NCBI RefSeq assembly: GCF_023715505.1
Contig: NZ_JAMBOH010000001.1
Coordinates: 372,001 to 436,000 of the forward strand
Direction of reading: 5' to 3'
Source of the DNA: Neobacillus cucumis
GTDB taxonomy: Bacteria; Bacillota; Bacilli; Bacillales_B; DSM-18226
Length of the DNA stretch: 64,000 bases
The translations under genes were made by a program, and so were the position numbers. Numbering within the stretch: the first letter of the stretch is position 1; each line of letters begins with the position of its first letter. The notes under the pieces were generated by a model. It ran no database searches, was not told the origin of the DNA, and saw only the letters and a list, made by a program, of their open reading frames with translations. This document shows positions 54,077-63,477 of this stretch, piece after piece.

Positions 54077-54982
54077 CTATTTATTTACACAACATAGAGC
54101 TAACGCTAGTGAATACAGCTTGCTTTCTGCTGTATCAGCTCTTGATGTTAGCACTATTGGAGCGCTTGCTCCCGCAAGGACAGCGCCTACCTTTGCCTTA
54201 GCAAAATAAATTAATGATTTATATAACACATTCCCAACCTCGATTGTGGGTACCAATAAAATATCTGCTTTACCTGCTACGTCGCTGATAATCCCTTTGT
54301 GTTCAGCAGCTAATTCAGAAATGGCATTGTCAAGGCCAAGTGGCCCATCAACAATGCAATCGGAAATTTGCCCCCGTCTATTCATCACTGTTAATGCAGC
54401 AGCATCAAGGGTGGCCTGCATATCGGGATTAACTGCTTCAACAGCAGCAATAACCGCTACTTTAGGCATTTCGATCCCGACTGATTTGGCAAGTACAACC
54501 GTATTTTTTATAATTTGCACTTTTTGTTCTAAGTTAGGAGCAATGTTCATAGCTGCATCTGTAATTAAGAGTAGTTGACTATAACCAGGGACTTCAAAGA
54601 ACGCTGTATGTGATAAAACATTCCCAGTTCTGAGTCCATACTCCTTATTTAAAACCGCCTTTAAAAAGGTATTGGATGGAATATTTCCTTTCATTAATAC
54701 ATTTGCTTGTTTGTTGGAAACCGCTTGAACCGCGGATTCTGCGGCACTGACTACAGAATCAGAATGAACAATTTTTAATTTATGATTATTCAAGAGCTCC
54801 TGCTTTTGCAATTTAATCAGTGAAATGATTTTTTCCTGATCACCATAAAGGATAAATTCAGCAAGATTTCGATTTAACGCATTAAGTACGGCCTCAATGA
54901 CTTCTGCCGTGTCTGCAGCGGCTACAGCAACCGTATGATGGCCATTGCGTGTTGCTTGATTTATCAGTGAGTCTAGCAACAA
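54077..54982 (-). CDS. ptb: Phosphate butyryltransferase
   Basis: Ptb exchanges acyl-CoA and phosphate, so that with Buk branched-chain acyl-CoA can yield ATP. The 301-residue protein has VLMKGNIPSNTFLKAVLN near residue 95, the signature LLITDAAMNIAPNLEQK near 135 and CIVDGPLGLDNAIS near 205. The start is TTG; AAAGGG lies 11 bases upstream and no better in-frame start exists. It is the first gene after a sigma-L promoter. Confidence 0.93.
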   Translation of the reverse strand: MLLDSLINQATRNGHHTVAVAAADTAEVIEAVLNALNRNLAEFILYGDQEKIISLIKLQKQELLNNHKLKIVHSDSVVSAAESAVQAVSNKQANVLMKGNIPSNTFLKAVLNKEYGLRTGNVLSHTAFFEVPGYSQLLLITDAAMNIAPNLEQKVQIIKNTVVLAKSVGIEMPKVAVIAAVEAVNPDMQATLDAAALTVMNRRGQISDCIVDGPLGLDNAISELAAEHKGIISDVAGKADILLVPTIEVGNVLYKSLIYFAKAKVGAVLAGASAPIVLTSRADTAESKLYSLALALCCVNK

Positions 54983-55028
54983 GCTGTCATCAACCCTTTC
55001 CTCTCTTCCTCAATCCCACTTAAAAATA

Positions 55029-55044
55029 TGCAAGTTTTATGCCA
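55029..55044 (-). promoter_or_regulatory. Sigma-L (-24/-12) promoter of the ptb-bcd-buk-lpdV-bkd operon
   Basis: The minus strand reads TGGCATAAAACTTGCA, fitting TGGCAC-N5-TTGCA with one mismatch. It lies 46 bases before the ptb start. The bkd operon is sigma-L (sigma-54) dependent in B. subtilis, and the sigma-54 activator BkdR is encoded just upstream. Confidence 0.88.
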
Positions 55045-55053
55045 TATCTCTTT

Positions 55054-55071
55054 TATGTAAACGTTTTATTT
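55054..55071. promoter_or_regulatory. Candidate cre site upstream of ptb
   Basis: TATGTAAACGTTTTATTT matches the cre consensus at 16 of 18 positions on either strand. It lies between the sigma-L promoter and the long palindrome, so CcpA bound here could interfere with activator looping. This is a sequence match only. Confidence 0.4.
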
Positions 55072-55085
55072 TAATCATCAGAACA

Positions 55086-55120
55086 ATGCAATAAATTTCA
55101 GACCATGAAATTTATTGCAT
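55086..55120. promoter_or_regulatory. Long palindrome, likely BkdR upstream activating site
   Basis: Two perfect 15-base arms (ATGCAATAAATTTCA and TGAAATTTATTGCAT) flank GACCA. The right arm covers the last codons and stop of bkdR. No T-run follows on the minus strand, so a terminator role is less likely. It lies about 42-76 bases upstream of the -24 element, where an enhancer for the sigma-54 activator is expected. Confidence 0.55.
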
Positions 55121-57187
55121 GCTATTTTTTTCAAGATTGTATTTTTCTAGTTTATAATAAAGGTTTCTTACTGATAAACCTAATGTTTTAGCTGTCATTG
55201 TTTTATTTCCGTGTAAACGTAAAAGAGTTTCCTGGATAATCCTTGCTTCGTATTCCTCCACCATTTCTGGCAAGGTCTTTTCTAAATTTAAGGGTTCTCG
55301 GGATTTCATTCCAGAAGATTCTATCCTTATCGTATTGTTTCTTAATTCCGGAAGATGGTTAATATCGATGAAGGTATCGTTATAATTCATAAAAATAATC
55401 GCTCTGCCAAGGATATTTTCTAATTCTCTCACATTTCCCGGCCAGTCATATTCCATTATTTGAACTAGTGCTTTTTTCGTTACTCCTTCGACATTTCTTC
55501 CATAATCCCGATTAATTTTATTTATCAGCCTGCTGCATAAAACAGGGATCTCCTCTTTACGCTTCCTGAGCGGTGGAATTTGAATTGGCATGCGGTTTAA
55601 TCGATAATATAAGTCTTCCCTAAACGAACCTTTAGCAATACCCTTTTCCAGATTTACATTTGTTGCAGCAATGATTCGGACGTTTATGTTGATAGGCTTT
55701 GTACCACCCACGCGGATAATTTCACCTTCTTGCAGTACCCTTAAGAGCTTTGCCTGGGTATTGGCAGACAATTCCCCTATCTCGTCAAGAAAGATACTGC
55801 CGTTGTTCGCTTCCTCAAAAAGACCGCGTTTTCCTCCCCTTAGTGCACCTGAAAAGGCACCTTCCTCATAGCCAAATAATTCACTCTCTAATAACGATTC
55901 AGAAATTGCGGCACAATTTACACGAATAAATTTATTGTATTTTCGATCACTTGCATTATGTATGGCATGGGCAAACAACTCTTTCCCTGTTCCCGATTCG
56001 CCTCGCAGCAGTACAGTTGCAGGAGTTTTTGCCCCCAGCTTTGCCTGTTCAATGGCAATCACCATTTCCTCTGATATGCCGATAATATCCTCGAATGTGT
56101 ATTTTGCTTCAAGAGTCCGGATGATTTGTCTAGCCCGATTCAATTCTCTGCTTAACGATTTCATCTCTGACATATCATGGATCACACCGACACTGCCTTT
56201 TAATTTCCCTTCTACAATAATCGGGGCTACATTCACAATTACCTCCCTTTTATTGGGGCCTACCCTCATTGGGACACCACGTACAGCCCTTCTTGTCTGT
56301 AAAACCTTCATATGCATACTTTCACCTTCAGAAATGTCAGCATTTGCAGGCTTTCCAATGACTTGATCTTTGGTAAGGCCAGTTAGTCTGGTGTAAGCTG
56401 GATTAATAAGGATTCCACGGCCATTCTCATCAACAACGGAGATGGCATCATCACTCGAATGAATAATGGCCTGAAGCATAGTTTGAATTTCCTTTAAATT
56501 AGTGATTTCCTCCGCTAAATTGACCACTTCTGTTATATCCTTAAAAACAGCAAATGCCCCCATCAATGTTCCATTTTCTTCAACGATCGGAATACGGGTC
56601 GTAATAATTTTCCGTCCATTACCTAATTCCATTTCCTGATTAGATTCCACTCTTCTTGTTTTCAAAATTAATAAAAGCCTGCTCGTCGGAATAACTTCTA
56701 GAACATCCTTACCAACTGCCTGCTCTTTGTTAACACCCATGATTTCTTCAGCTCTTTTATTAAAAAGAATTACTTTTCCATGATTATCGATTACCACCAT
56801 ACCATCATTGGCAGCGTTAAAAATTAGTTCCTGCTTATATGAATCATTTTGGAGCTTTGCCACAAGTTCTTCCTTTTCTTCCATAAGCTTTGATACCAAG
56901 AAGGCAACGCTCCCGGGAATTAATACCGTTTGCTTATTTTTGGCATTTCGAATTTCATGAAAAACTTCATCATTTCCTGTCACTTCAATAATGATATCAA
57001 TATTCTCATTTAAAAACGTCTGCCAGCTTGTCCCTGTATTAATTCCCTCTTTGCGAGCGAGGATAATCCCGGGTGCATTTTCGTTTCGATCAATAACAAC
57101 TTGAACGTTAAGCACTTCGGATTCTTTTAGAATTTCTAAGATTGCCGTTCCACCTTTACCAGCTCCAACAATCATAATGTTCTGCAT
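55112..57187 (-). CDS. bkdR: Sigma-54-dependent transcriptional activator BkdR
   Basis: This 691-residue regulator activates the adjacent operon. It has an N-terminal Rossmann-like domain ([17 protein letters not shown], 1-95), two PAS domains (about 118-225 and 236-342), an AAA+ domain with Walker A GESGTGKE at 396-403, the sigma-54 contact loop GAFSGA at 443-448 (Ser in place of the usual Thr of GAFTGA), Walker B FLDEIGE at 466-472 and the arginine fingers near 523-529, then a Fis-type helix-turn-helix at about 655-682. AAGGGG precedes the ATG. Confidence 0.94.
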   Translation of the reverse strand: MQNIMIVGAGKGGTAILEILKESEVLNVQVVIDRNENAPGIILARKEGINTGTSWQTFLNENIDIIIEVTGNDEVFHEIRNAKNKQTVLIPGSVAFLVSKLMEEKEELVAKLQNDSYKQELIFNAANDGMVVIDNHGKVILFNKRAEEIMGVNKEQAVGKDVLEVIPTSRLLLILKTRRVESNQEMELGNGRKIITTRIPIVEENGTLMGAFAVFKDITEVVNLAEEITNLKEIQTMLQAIIHSSDDAISVVDENGRGILINPAYTRLTGLTKDQVIGKPANADISEGESMHMKVLQTRRAVRGVPMRVGPNKREVIVNVAPIIVEGKLKGSVGVIHDMSEMKSLSRELNRARQIIRTLEAKYTFEDIIGISEEMVIAIEQAKLGAKTPATVLLRGESGTGKELFAHAIHNASDRKYNKFIRVNCAAISESLLESELFGYEEGAFSGALRGGKRGLFEEANNGSIFLDEIGELSANTQAKLLRVLQEGEIIRVGGTKPININVRIIAATNVNLEKGIAKGSFREDLYYRLNRMPIQIPPLRKRKEEIPVLCSRLINKINRDYGRNVEGVTKKALVQIMEYDWPGNVRELENILGRAIIFMNYNDTFIDINHLPELRNNTIRIESSGMKSREPLNLEKTLPEMVEEYEARIIQETLLRLHGNKTMTAKTLGLSVRNLYYKLEKYNLEKNSMQ

Positions 57188-57375
57188 TTATTTTACCCCT
57201 TTTGGTATTAGGAAATTTTTTGCATTCACCAAAGAAGAATCTCTGCAATTCTCTTCATTACCAATTTTATAACTAAAAGACTCATCTTGACAATTTTCAT
57301 CTATAAAAAAATATTTTGTTGAGATATAATGATATAGAAGTCAGAAAATTATCTAGTAATTGGAAGGATTTATTT

Positions 57376-57609
57376 ATGATACGTATTATCGCTCTCATCA
57401 TTTTAGTCATTCCAGGTGCATTAGCGGCTTTAGGCATTAAATTAATGCGTGATATGACATTCGGAATTCTGCAAACGCCATTTCCAAATTTATTATTGCA
57501 ATTCTTAACAGGATTGATTTTTTTTATCGGGGGTCTTGGATTTGTTGCCGGATTTATTTTTCACCGTGACCGTAAGCGCAATAAAGTCCAGCCTAAGTTT
57601 AAGAAATGA
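57376..57609 (+). CDS. yqzF: YqzF family membrane protein (DUF2627)
   Basis: A 77-residue protein with two membrane segments (residues about 3-20 and 42-65), the conserved GIKLMRDMTFGILQTPFPN in between and the basic tail FHRDRKRNK. The frame reaches 57316, but AAGGAT is 8 bases before the ATG at 57376 and homology starts there. It is divergent from bkdR, as in B. subtilis. The function is unknown. Confidence 0.88.
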   Translation: MIRIIALIILVIPGALAALGIKLMRDMTFGILQTPFPNLLLQFLTGLIFFIGGLGFVAGFIFHRDRKRNKVQPKFKK

Positions 57610-57626
57610 TGATTCGTTCGTAACTT

Positions 57627-57666
57627 AAAAGGGAGAGGCCGTTCTACTGAACAGCCCTCTCCTTTT
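57627..57666. terminator. Bidirectional terminator between yqzF and yqiK
   Basis: AAAAGGGAGAGGC-GTTC and GAAC-GCC-TCTCCTTTT pair over about 16 bp with small mismatches around a 4-base loop. T-runs occur on both strands. It serves the convergent genes. Confidence 0.88.
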
Positions 57667-57685
57667 CAATTAGCAGATCGATTCG

Positions 57686-58414
57686 TCACAATTTGTCCAC
57701 ATATTGTTTTCTAATCCGAAGAGCCTTAGCGGGATCATCTGTTATTATAGCTGTACAATTAATTTTAAAAAACCGGTTCATATCTATATCTTTGTTAACT
57801 GTATAGGGGCGTACTGCAATACCATTATCCATGGTATTAATAAGTATACTATCGGACATAGCAGAGTGTTTAGGATGAATCCCTTTTGCACGTATTGATT
57901 GAGAATAAATCCAAGGCATATAAATTCCTTCTATAAACAGTGGTGCTGTTTCAATCTCTGGTGCAATCCTGTAGCTGTAAACTATACTATAATGATTAAA
58001 GGACGATATAATAATCCGATCACTCAGCCCATAGTTTCTAACTAATTGGACTACTTTTTTTTCCATTCCATCATAGGGAATGAGTCCATTTTTCAACTCA
58101 ATATTACAGATTAATTTGTTGGTTTGGAGCCATTCCAATACTTCTATTAAGGATGGGATCTGTTCTTTCCTTAACCCTTTTTTGTTGGCATTTAATTTTC
58201 TAATATCTTTATATAAGAGATCCTTAACAAACCCGCTTCCGGTGGTTGTTCGATCCACTTTTTCATCATGGATTACGACTATTTCACCATCCTTCGTTAA
58301 CTGTACATCCAGTTCTAGTCCATCGGCACCAGCTTTTTCAGCTTCTATAAAAGCGCCCATCGTATTTTCAGCAAATAAAGCGGAATATCCACGATGTGCA
58401 AATATTTGTGTCAT
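57686..58414 (-). CDS. yqiK: Glycerophosphodiester phosphodiesterase
   Basis: This cytosolic GDPD of 242 residues hydrolyses glycerophosphodiesters to glycerol-3-phosphate and an alcohol. It has the catalytic AHRGYSALFAENTMGAF (His8, Arg9), the metal-binding Glu and Asp in LELDVQLTKDG near 38, His in VIHDEKVDRTT near 51 and Glu in NIELK near 110. The ATG at 58414 has GGGAAGTG 5 bases upstream; the frame extends to 58432. No signal peptide is present. Order yqiK next to spo0A matches B. subtilis. Confidence 0.92.
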   Translation of the reverse strand: MTQIFAHRGYSALFAENTMGAFIEAEKAGADGLELDVQLTKDGEIVVIHDEKVDRTTTGSGFVKDLLYKDIRKLNANKKGLRKEQIPSLIEVLEWLQTNKLICNIELKNGLIPYDGMEKKVVQLVRNYGLSDRIIISSFNHYSIVYSYRIAPEIETAPLFIEGIYMPWIYSQSIRAKGIHPKHSAMSDSILINTMDNGIAVRPYTVNKDIDMNRFFKINCTAIITDDPAKALRIRKQYVDKL

Positions 58415-58607
58415 ATTTTCACTTCCCAACATTTAAATTGAGGAATAGACTTGTAACCATTACAATTATTAACAAAAACTGCCTAAAGCTATTTCGTGGA
58501 TTAAAATACCGTTAGAACAGCTTATGCATTTTACCTCAACATATTCTATTACAAAAACTTATGGAATTAGAAAAGAAGGAAAAAAATTAATCGATAAAAA
58601 ACTAATA

Positions 58608-58637
58608 AAGGCCTTCATTCACTGGAATGAAGGCCTT
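58608..58637 (-). terminator. Terminator after spo0A
   Basis: AAGGCCTTCATTC and GAATGAAGGCCTT form a 13-bp perfect stem with an ACTG loop, followed by TATTAGTTTTTT on the minus strand. It lies 19 bases past the stop. Between here and yqiK (58433-58607) I see no gene. Confidence 0.88.
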
Positions 58638-58655
58638 CGCTGCTTTAGTGATTTT

Positions 58656-59447
58656 TCAAGAAGCCTTATGTTCAAGGCGTAATTTATCTGCTACCATGGC
58701 AATAAATTCACTATTAGTAGGCTTTGCTTTCGTCATACTGACTGTATAACCGAATAGAGAGGAAATGGAGTCAATATTCCCCCGGCTCCAAGCCACTTCA
58801 ATTGCATGACGAATGGCCCGCTCTACACGGCTTGCTGTTGTATTATACTTTTTAGCGATATCCGGATATAGTACTTTTGTGATCGAACCTAGAAGTTCGA
58901 TATCGTTGTATACCATTGAAATGGCTTCACGCAAATATAAGTATCCTTTAATATGCGCTGGAACGCCTATTTCATGAATAATACTAGTGATGCTTGCGTC
59001 AAGATTTTTTGGTTTTTGTTCAGACTGAGACCGATAACTTACACTAGGAGCCTTCCTAGTAAAAGTATTCGCATTACCGCTAACTTGACGAATATGGCTG
59101 CCGAGATTTTCCATATCAAAAGGTTTTAAGATAAAGTAGGAAGCACCAAGTTCAACCGCCTTTTTGGTAACATCCTCTTGACCAAATGCAGTTAGCATAA
59201 TAACATTTGGAATCGTTCCTTTTTTTACATCACGTAAACGCTCAAGAACAGCTAATCCGTCAAGATGCGGCATAATGATATCCAGCACAAGTACATCTGG
59301 GTCTACGGAAGCAAGCATATCTAAACATTCTTGACCGTTGTGTGCTATACCGACAACTTCCATATCTTCTTGGGAGGAAATATAGTCCTCTAATAATCCT
59401 ACTAACTCTCTATTATCATCAACAACAAATACCTTTATCTTTTTCAA
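58656..59447 (-). CDS. spo0A: Sporulation master regulator Spo0A
   Basis: Spo0A-phosphate switches the cell to sporulation. The 263-residue protein has a receiver domain with Asp10, Asp11 and the phosphorylated Asp56 (LDIIMPH), and a C-terminal DNA-binding effector domain that is nearly identical to the family from [20 protein letters not shown] to the end KLRLEHKAS. An ATG at 59465 opens the frame, but GGAGG there is 8 bases before the TTG at 59447, where the family start (MEKIKV) aligns. A TTG start for this dose-sensitive regulator is notable. Confidence 0.96.
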   Translation of the reverse strand: MKKIKVFVVDDNRELVGLLEDYISSQEDMEVVGIAHNGQECLDMLASVDPDVLVLDIIMPHLDGLAVLERLRDVKKGTIPNVIMLTAFGQEDVTKKAVELGASYFILKPFDMENLGSHIRQVSGNANTFTRKAPSVSYRSQSEQKPKNLDASITSIIHEIGVPAHIKGYLYLREAISMVYNDIELLGSITKVLYPDIAKKYNTTASRVERAIRHAIEVAWSRGNIDSISSLFGYTVSMTKAKPTNSEFIAMVADKLRLEHKAS

Positions 59448-59537
59448 ATCCTGTTCCTCCCTCATACAAATCGTGTCTCTATTTTCAATCGAACATTCAA
59501 ATCGTTTTTTTTCTCTTAATTCTATTCTAAATTAGAA

Positions 59538-59564
59538 ATTCGACAATGCAACAAAAATTCCTTT
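59538..59564 (-). promoter_or_regulatory. Sigma-H promoter of spo0A with overlapping 0A box
   Basis: The minus strand has AAAGGAATT (59556-59564), an 11-base spacer and GTCGAAT (59538-59544), both perfect sigma-H elements. An exact 0A box, TGTCGAA (59539-59545), overlaps the -10. In B. subtilis spo0A is driven by a sigma-H promoter and Spo0A controls itself. Confidence 0.85.
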
Positions 59565-59627
59565 CATTTTTTAAATATTTGTTAAAATAGTGATAAAATC
59601 TTATCTTTTCTTTGTTTTACTTCCTTA

Positions 59628-59634
59628 TTCGACG
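59628..59634 (-). promoter_or_regulatory. 0A box-like site upstream of spo0A
   Basis: The minus strand reads CGTCGAA, one mismatch from TGTCGAA, about 64 bases upstream of the sigma-H -35. Multiple 0A boxes precede spo0A in B. subtilis. Confidence 0.5.
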
Positions 59635-59668
59635 TAAAACGCATCATTACCAATTTATTACTGCCTTT

Positions 59669-59675
59669 TGTCGAA
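59669..59675 (+). promoter_or_regulatory. 0A box upstream of spo0A (plus orientation)
   Basis: TGTCGAA occurs exactly on the plus strand, in opposite orientation to the other two boxes, close to the spoIVB terminator. It may take part in Spo0A autoregulation. Confidence 0.5.
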
Positions 59676-59693
59676 TTTTCCTTATAAAAAAAA

Positions 59694-59727
59694 CAAGCAA
59701 AATAGGTCATTGCACCTATTTTGCTTG
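59694..59727 (-). terminator. Terminator after spoIVB
   Basis: CAAGCAAAATAGGT and ACCTATTTTGCTTG form a perfect 14-bp stem with a 6-base loop, followed by TTTTTTTATAAGG on the minus strand. It lies 5 bases past the stop. Confidence 0.92.
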
Positions 59728-59731
59728 GAAT

Positions 59732-61021
59732 TCAACTTGCTTTTTCTTTTGGCGTTTCATATATATTAATTCCAGCTTCATTTAGCATCCACTCAATATG
59801 GACTCCATAGCCGGATGTAGGATCATTGACAAAGACATGTGTTACAGCTCCGACAAGCTTACCGTTTTGAATAATCGGACTGCCACTCATCCCCTGTACA
59901 ATTCCTCCTGTCTTTTCAAGCAGCTTTGGATCGGTTACTTTTATAACCATGCCTTTTGTTGCCGGAAACTTTTGCGGGATTGTACTAACAATTTTGATAT
60001 CAAATTCTTCTACTCGATCACTATCAACCACTGTTAAAATTTTTGCAGGTCCTTCTTTTACCTGATCAGATAGGGCAATTGGAAGTGGTTTATCCAATAT
60101 ACCATTTTTTAATTCACGGTTTAATTCCCCGAAAATTCCAAACGGGCTGTTCTTTTGAATGTTACCAACAATTTCATGATCCGAAGAAAAACGAGCAAGC
60201 TTTTCACCTGGATCTCCATTACTTCCTTTTTCTATCGATGTTACAGTAGAACGGACAATTTGCCCATCTTCTACAACGATTGGTTTTTTTGTATCCATGT
60301 CTGAAATTACATGCCCAAGGGCACCATATTTTTTAGATTGTGGATGAACAAAGGTCATGGTTCCAATACCAGCTGCAGAATCTCTGATATATAGTCCAAG
60401 CTTATAAGTGTTCTCTCCCTTGTCTTTCAAAGGAGTTAGTTTGGTGGTAAATTTTCCAGTTTCTCGGCTTATGACTAAATCAAGGGCTTTACCATCTTGT
60501 CCTGCCGATTGAACAAAAGGGGCTACGTCTGTCATTTTCTCAATTTTACTGCCATTGATTTCTGTTATGATATCTCCAACTTTAATTCCTGCAATTTCAC
60601 CTGGAGACTTTTTTCCATTTTCTGTGTTAATTAAATGGTGACCAACCACTAACACACCAACTGTATTTAGTTTTACACCAATTGATTGACCTCCGGGTAA
60701 GACACGGAAATCTTTTAAGACACGTACATCAACCTTTTTAATGGGAATCCCTGCATACTCTAGAAGCATTTCATTTTTGCCGTGTTCAATTGCTTTAACT
60801 GATACCGACTTTTTTTCCTGATTAAGTGTGATATTTGAATTGTGAGAAGCTATGGCGGCTGTTACCGGTGCAGCCTTTTGGAACGTGTAATCTTGTCCTT
60901 CAAAAACGGTTATTGACTTTGGTATTGAAAGGTATTGCTGTAAGGGCTGAAAAAAAATAAGGCTAATTAATGAAACAAGGAGAATTCCACCAATAATCTT
61001 TCTAATTATTTCTAACTTCAA
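59732..61021 (-). CDS. spoIVB: SpoIVB serine peptidase
   Basis: SpoIVB is secreted by the forespore into the intermembrane space and signals activation of pro-sigma-K. The product is about 429 residues: an N-terminal membrane anchor (residues about 9-25), a PDZ domain (about 105-195, with [16 protein letters not shown] start) and the S55 protease domain with the catalytic His in [10 protein letters not shown] near 235 and Ser in [11 protein letters not shown] near 378. The frame starts with GTG at 61030, which touches the GGAG; the TTG at 61021 is better spaced and aligns with the family. It precedes spo0A as in all Bacillus. Confidence 0.94.
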   Translation of the reverse strand: MKLEIIRKIIGGILLVSLISLIFFQPLQQYLSIPKSITVFEGQDYTFQKAAPVTAAIASHNSNITLNQEKKSVSVKAIEHGKNEMLLEYAGIPIKKVDVRVLKDFRVLPGGQSIGVKLNTVGVLVVGHHLINTENGKKSPGEIAGIKVGDIITEINGSKIEKMTDVAPFVQSAGQDGKALDLVISRETGKFTTKLTPLKDKGENTYKLGLYIRDSAAGIGTMTFVHPQSKKYGALGHVISDMDTKKPIVVEDGQIVRSTVTSIEKGSNGDPGEKLARFSSDHEIVGNIQKNSPFGIFGELNRELKNGILDKPLPIALSDQVKEGPAKILTVVDSDRVEEFDIKIVSTIPQKFPATKGMVIKVTDPKLLEKTGGIVQGMSGSPIIQNGKLVGAVTHVFVNDPTSGYGVHIEWMLNEAGINIYETPKEKAS

Positions 61022-61124
61022 ATCCTTCACTCTCCTCGCTTCTTTTCATTGCACTTATAAAAATGGCTACATCTATAATTTTGCCTCCTTGACAATCATT
61101 TATAACTTCGTTCAACATAAAAAA

Positions 61125-61143
61125 GCTACCCAATTTGGATAGC
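61125..61143 (-). terminator. Terminator after recN
   Basis: GCTA-CC and GG-TAGC pair with one mismatch and extend through AA/TT, followed by TTTTTATG on the minus strand. It lies 4 bases past the recN stop. Confidence 0.55.
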
Positions 61144-61146
61144 ATT

Positions 61147-62835
61147 TCATTTTATCTTATTTTTACCAGCTAATTGCAATAATTCTTCTGCATGTTTCTT
61201 CGTTAAATCGGTTATTTCCGTACCAGAAATCATTCGACCTATTTCTTTTATTTTCTCTTCTGTCTTTAATGGTGTAACAGATGTCTTGGTACGTCCGCCC
61301 TTTATAATTTTTGCAATAAACAAGTGAGTATCTGCCATTGCTGCCACTTGCGGTAAATGGGAAATACAAAGAACTTGAGAACCTGCTGCGACCTTATATA
61401 TCTTTTCAGCAATCGATTGAGCGACTCTACCGCTGACACCGGTATCTACTTCATCAAAAATAATCGATGTTACCCCTTGATGTTTAGAAAATATACTTTT
61501 TAATGCCAGCATAATTCGTGACAATTCTCCACCCGATGCCACTTTTGACAATGGTTTTAGGGGTTCTCCAGGATTAGTTGAAATATAGAACTCTATATGA
61601 TCGACACCATTTTTTGCAAAATGATGCCGTTCGGATTCAAATCTTATTTCAAAAATAGTTTTCTCCATGTACAGTTCTTTTAATTCTTTATGAATTAATT
61701 TTGTCAGCTTGTTTGCCCATTTATGGCGAAGTTCCGTTAATTGTTGTGCTTCAAGCACCAAGTCTTTTTTGATAGATGTTAATTCCTTTTCGAGTTCTCC
61801 GATATGCGTTTCTTTGTTTTGCAATGTTTCAATTTCTTCTTCAATCTTGGCAGCGTATTCTAATATTTCCGTAATGGTTTTCCCGTATTTCCGTTTAAGC
61901 TGATTAATTTCGTTCAAACGACCTTCAATTTCGTTTAATCTCTGTGGGTCATATTCAAGACCATCTAATTCATTTCTTAATGTATGTGCGGCATCTTCTA
62001 ATTGGTAAAAACTATTTGAAACTGAATCAGATAAGTCTTGATAGGTAGAATCAAGTGCAGCAGCCTCTTCAAGGGAGCCCATGACCATCCCAATCCAATC
62101 TAGTCCCTTTTGTTCTCCCTTTAGAGCGTTATATCCAGTTTGAATGGCCTCGAATACCCTTTCGAAATTCCCTAATTTTCTTTTTTCCTCAGACAATTCT
62201 TCATCTTCATTTGGTTTTAAATCTGCCTTTTGGATTTCATCTAACTGAAATTGAATTAGATCCAGCCGATGTGCTGTCTGCTGGTCGTTCTCGCTCAAGG
62301 ATTTAAGTTTATGTAGTGTTTGCTCAAAACGGCGAAATACCTGTGAATATTCATTCTGAGCAGGATAAATTGACTCTGCCCCGAATTGATCAAGTAATGT
62401 CAAGTGTCTTGTTTCATCCATAAGCTCCTGATGTTCATGCTGACCATGTATATCTACAAGTGTTGCACCTATTTCTCTGAGAATTGAAATAGTCACCAGT
62501 TTTCCATTGATCCGGCAAACACTTTTCCCAGTCCGGGCAATATCACGCCGTAAAATCAGCATGCCCTCTTCAATCTCAATCCCAAATTCATACGCTTTTG
62601 ACTTAACTGGATGGTTAGGATCATCTATTTGGAATAACCCTTCAATAATGGCTTTTTCTTCACCATGACGGACAAATTCAGCAGACCCTCTGCCACCCAC
62701 TAATAAATGGATGGCATCGATAATAATGGATTTACCAGCACCTGTTTCACCCGTTAGAACCGTTAACCCTTTTTCAAACGAGATCGACAAATCCTCAATA
62801 ATGGCGAAGTTTTTTATTGATAATTCTGCTAACAA
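61147..62835 (-). CDS. recN: DNA repair protein RecN
   Basis: RecN is an SMC-like ATPase that acts early at double-strand breaks. The 562-residue protein has Walker A LTGETGAGKSIIIDAI near residue 29, a long coiled coil (about 155-365), the ABC signature VASGGELSRIMLAL near 427 and Walker B TSIIFDEVDTGVSG near 452. The ATG at 62850 lies upstream of GGGGGGAAG; the TTG at 62835 follows it by 4 bases and aligns with the family start (LAELSIKNFAI), so TTG is used. It is cotranscribed with ahrC. Confidence 0.95.
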   Translation of the reverse strand: MLAELSIKNFAIIEDLSISFEKGLTVLTGETGAGKSIIIDAIHLLVGGRGSAEFVRHGEEKAIIEGLFQIDDPNHPVKSKAYEFGIEIEEGMLILRRDIARTGKSVCRINGKLVTISILREIGATLVDIHGQHEHQELMDETRHLTLLDQFGAESIYPAQNEYSQVFRRFEQTLHKLKSLSENDQQTAHRLDLIQFQLDEIQKADLKPNEDEELSEEKRKLGNFERVFEAIQTGYNALKGEQKGLDWIGMVMGSLEEAAALDSTYQDLSDSVSNSFYQLEDAAHTLRNELDGLEYDPQRLNEIEGRLNEINQLKRKYGKTITEILEYAAKIEEEIETLQNKETHIGELEKELTSIKKDLVLEAQQLTELRHKWANKLTKLIHKELKELYMEKTIFEIRFESERHHFAKNGVDHIEFYISTNPGEPLKPLSKVASGGELSRIMLALKSIFSKHQGVTSIIFDEVDTGVSGRVAQSIAEKIYKVAAGSQVLCISHLPQVAAMADTHLFIAKIIKGGRTKTSVTPLKTEEKIKEIGRMISGTEITDLTKKHAEELLQLAGKNKIK

Positions 62836-62850
62836 GGTACTTCCCCCCAT

Positions 62851-63300
62851 TTAAAGCATGTCAAGGAACCGGTTTGTAATGACCTCAGTGTCTTCCGGTG
62901 TTCGACAAATAATTAACATGGTATCATCACCACAAATTGTTCCCAGTATTTCATCCCAGTCAAGGTTATCAATTAATGCACCTATTGCCATAGCGTTACC
63001 AGGCAGGCATTTCATGACGAGTAAATGACCCGCGGAATCAATTCTGACAAAAGCGTCAATAAGCGATCGTTTTAATTTTTGCAAAGGGTTAAAGCGTTGG
63101 TCCGCAGGCAAGCTGTATTTATAGCGTCCATCTGTTAATGGAACTTTAACCAAGTGCAATTCTTTAATATCTCTAGAGACGGTTGCCTGCGTTACATTAT
63201 ATCCTGCACTCTTTAATTCATCTACTAATTCATCTTGCGTCTCAATATCGTTGCTGGCAATAATTTCTCTTATTTTAATATGGCGTTGACCTTTATTCAT
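62851..63300 (-). CDS. ahrC: Arginine repressor/activator AhrC
   Basis: AhrC (ArgR) is the hexameric arginine-responsive regulator. The 149-residue protein has an N-terminal winged helix ([20 protein letters not shown] to [13 protein letters not shown], residues 6-48) and a C-terminal hexamerisation/arginine-binding domain with the [15 protein letters not shown] motif near 120-134, where paired acidic residues bind arginine. GAGGTG precedes the ATG. It sits between tlyA and recN as in B. subtilis. A matching operator is seen upstream of artP. Confidence 0.95.
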   Translation of the reverse strand: MNKGQRHIKIREIIASNDIETQDELVDELKSAGYNVTQATVSRDIKELHLVKVPLTDGRYKYSLPADQRFNPLQKLKRSLIDAFVRIDSAGHLLVMKCLPGNAMAIGALIDNLDWDEILGTICGDDTMLIICRTPEDTEVITNRFLDML

Positions 63301-63314
63301 TTTTTCACCTCGTT

Positions 63315-63474
63315 ATAAGAAAAGCGCAAGCGCCTTGGTCAGCCCCGACAAGCATAAGACGAGCCGGCCGAAAGGTTGCTTTTTAACCTTTTGGACGGAT
63401 TGACTTATGACCTCGAGGGGCTAGGCGCTGGAGCTAGACATTTCTCAAAGTCAAAAACTTTTATACTTTCTTAT
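63315..63474 (+). repeat. Nested-hairpin repeat, copy 8 (standard form)
   Basis: This 160-bp copy has the full standard architecture: ATAAGAAAAGCGCAAGCGCC, AGCCCC, CATAAG, CCGAAAGGTT/AACCTTTTGG, CTTATG, GAGGGGCT, GGCGCTGGAGCT and the tail ending CTTTCTTAT. It begins 14 bases upstream of the ahrC start codon and is followed after 3 bases by copy 9. Confidence 0.92.
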
Positions 63475-63477
63475 CTC

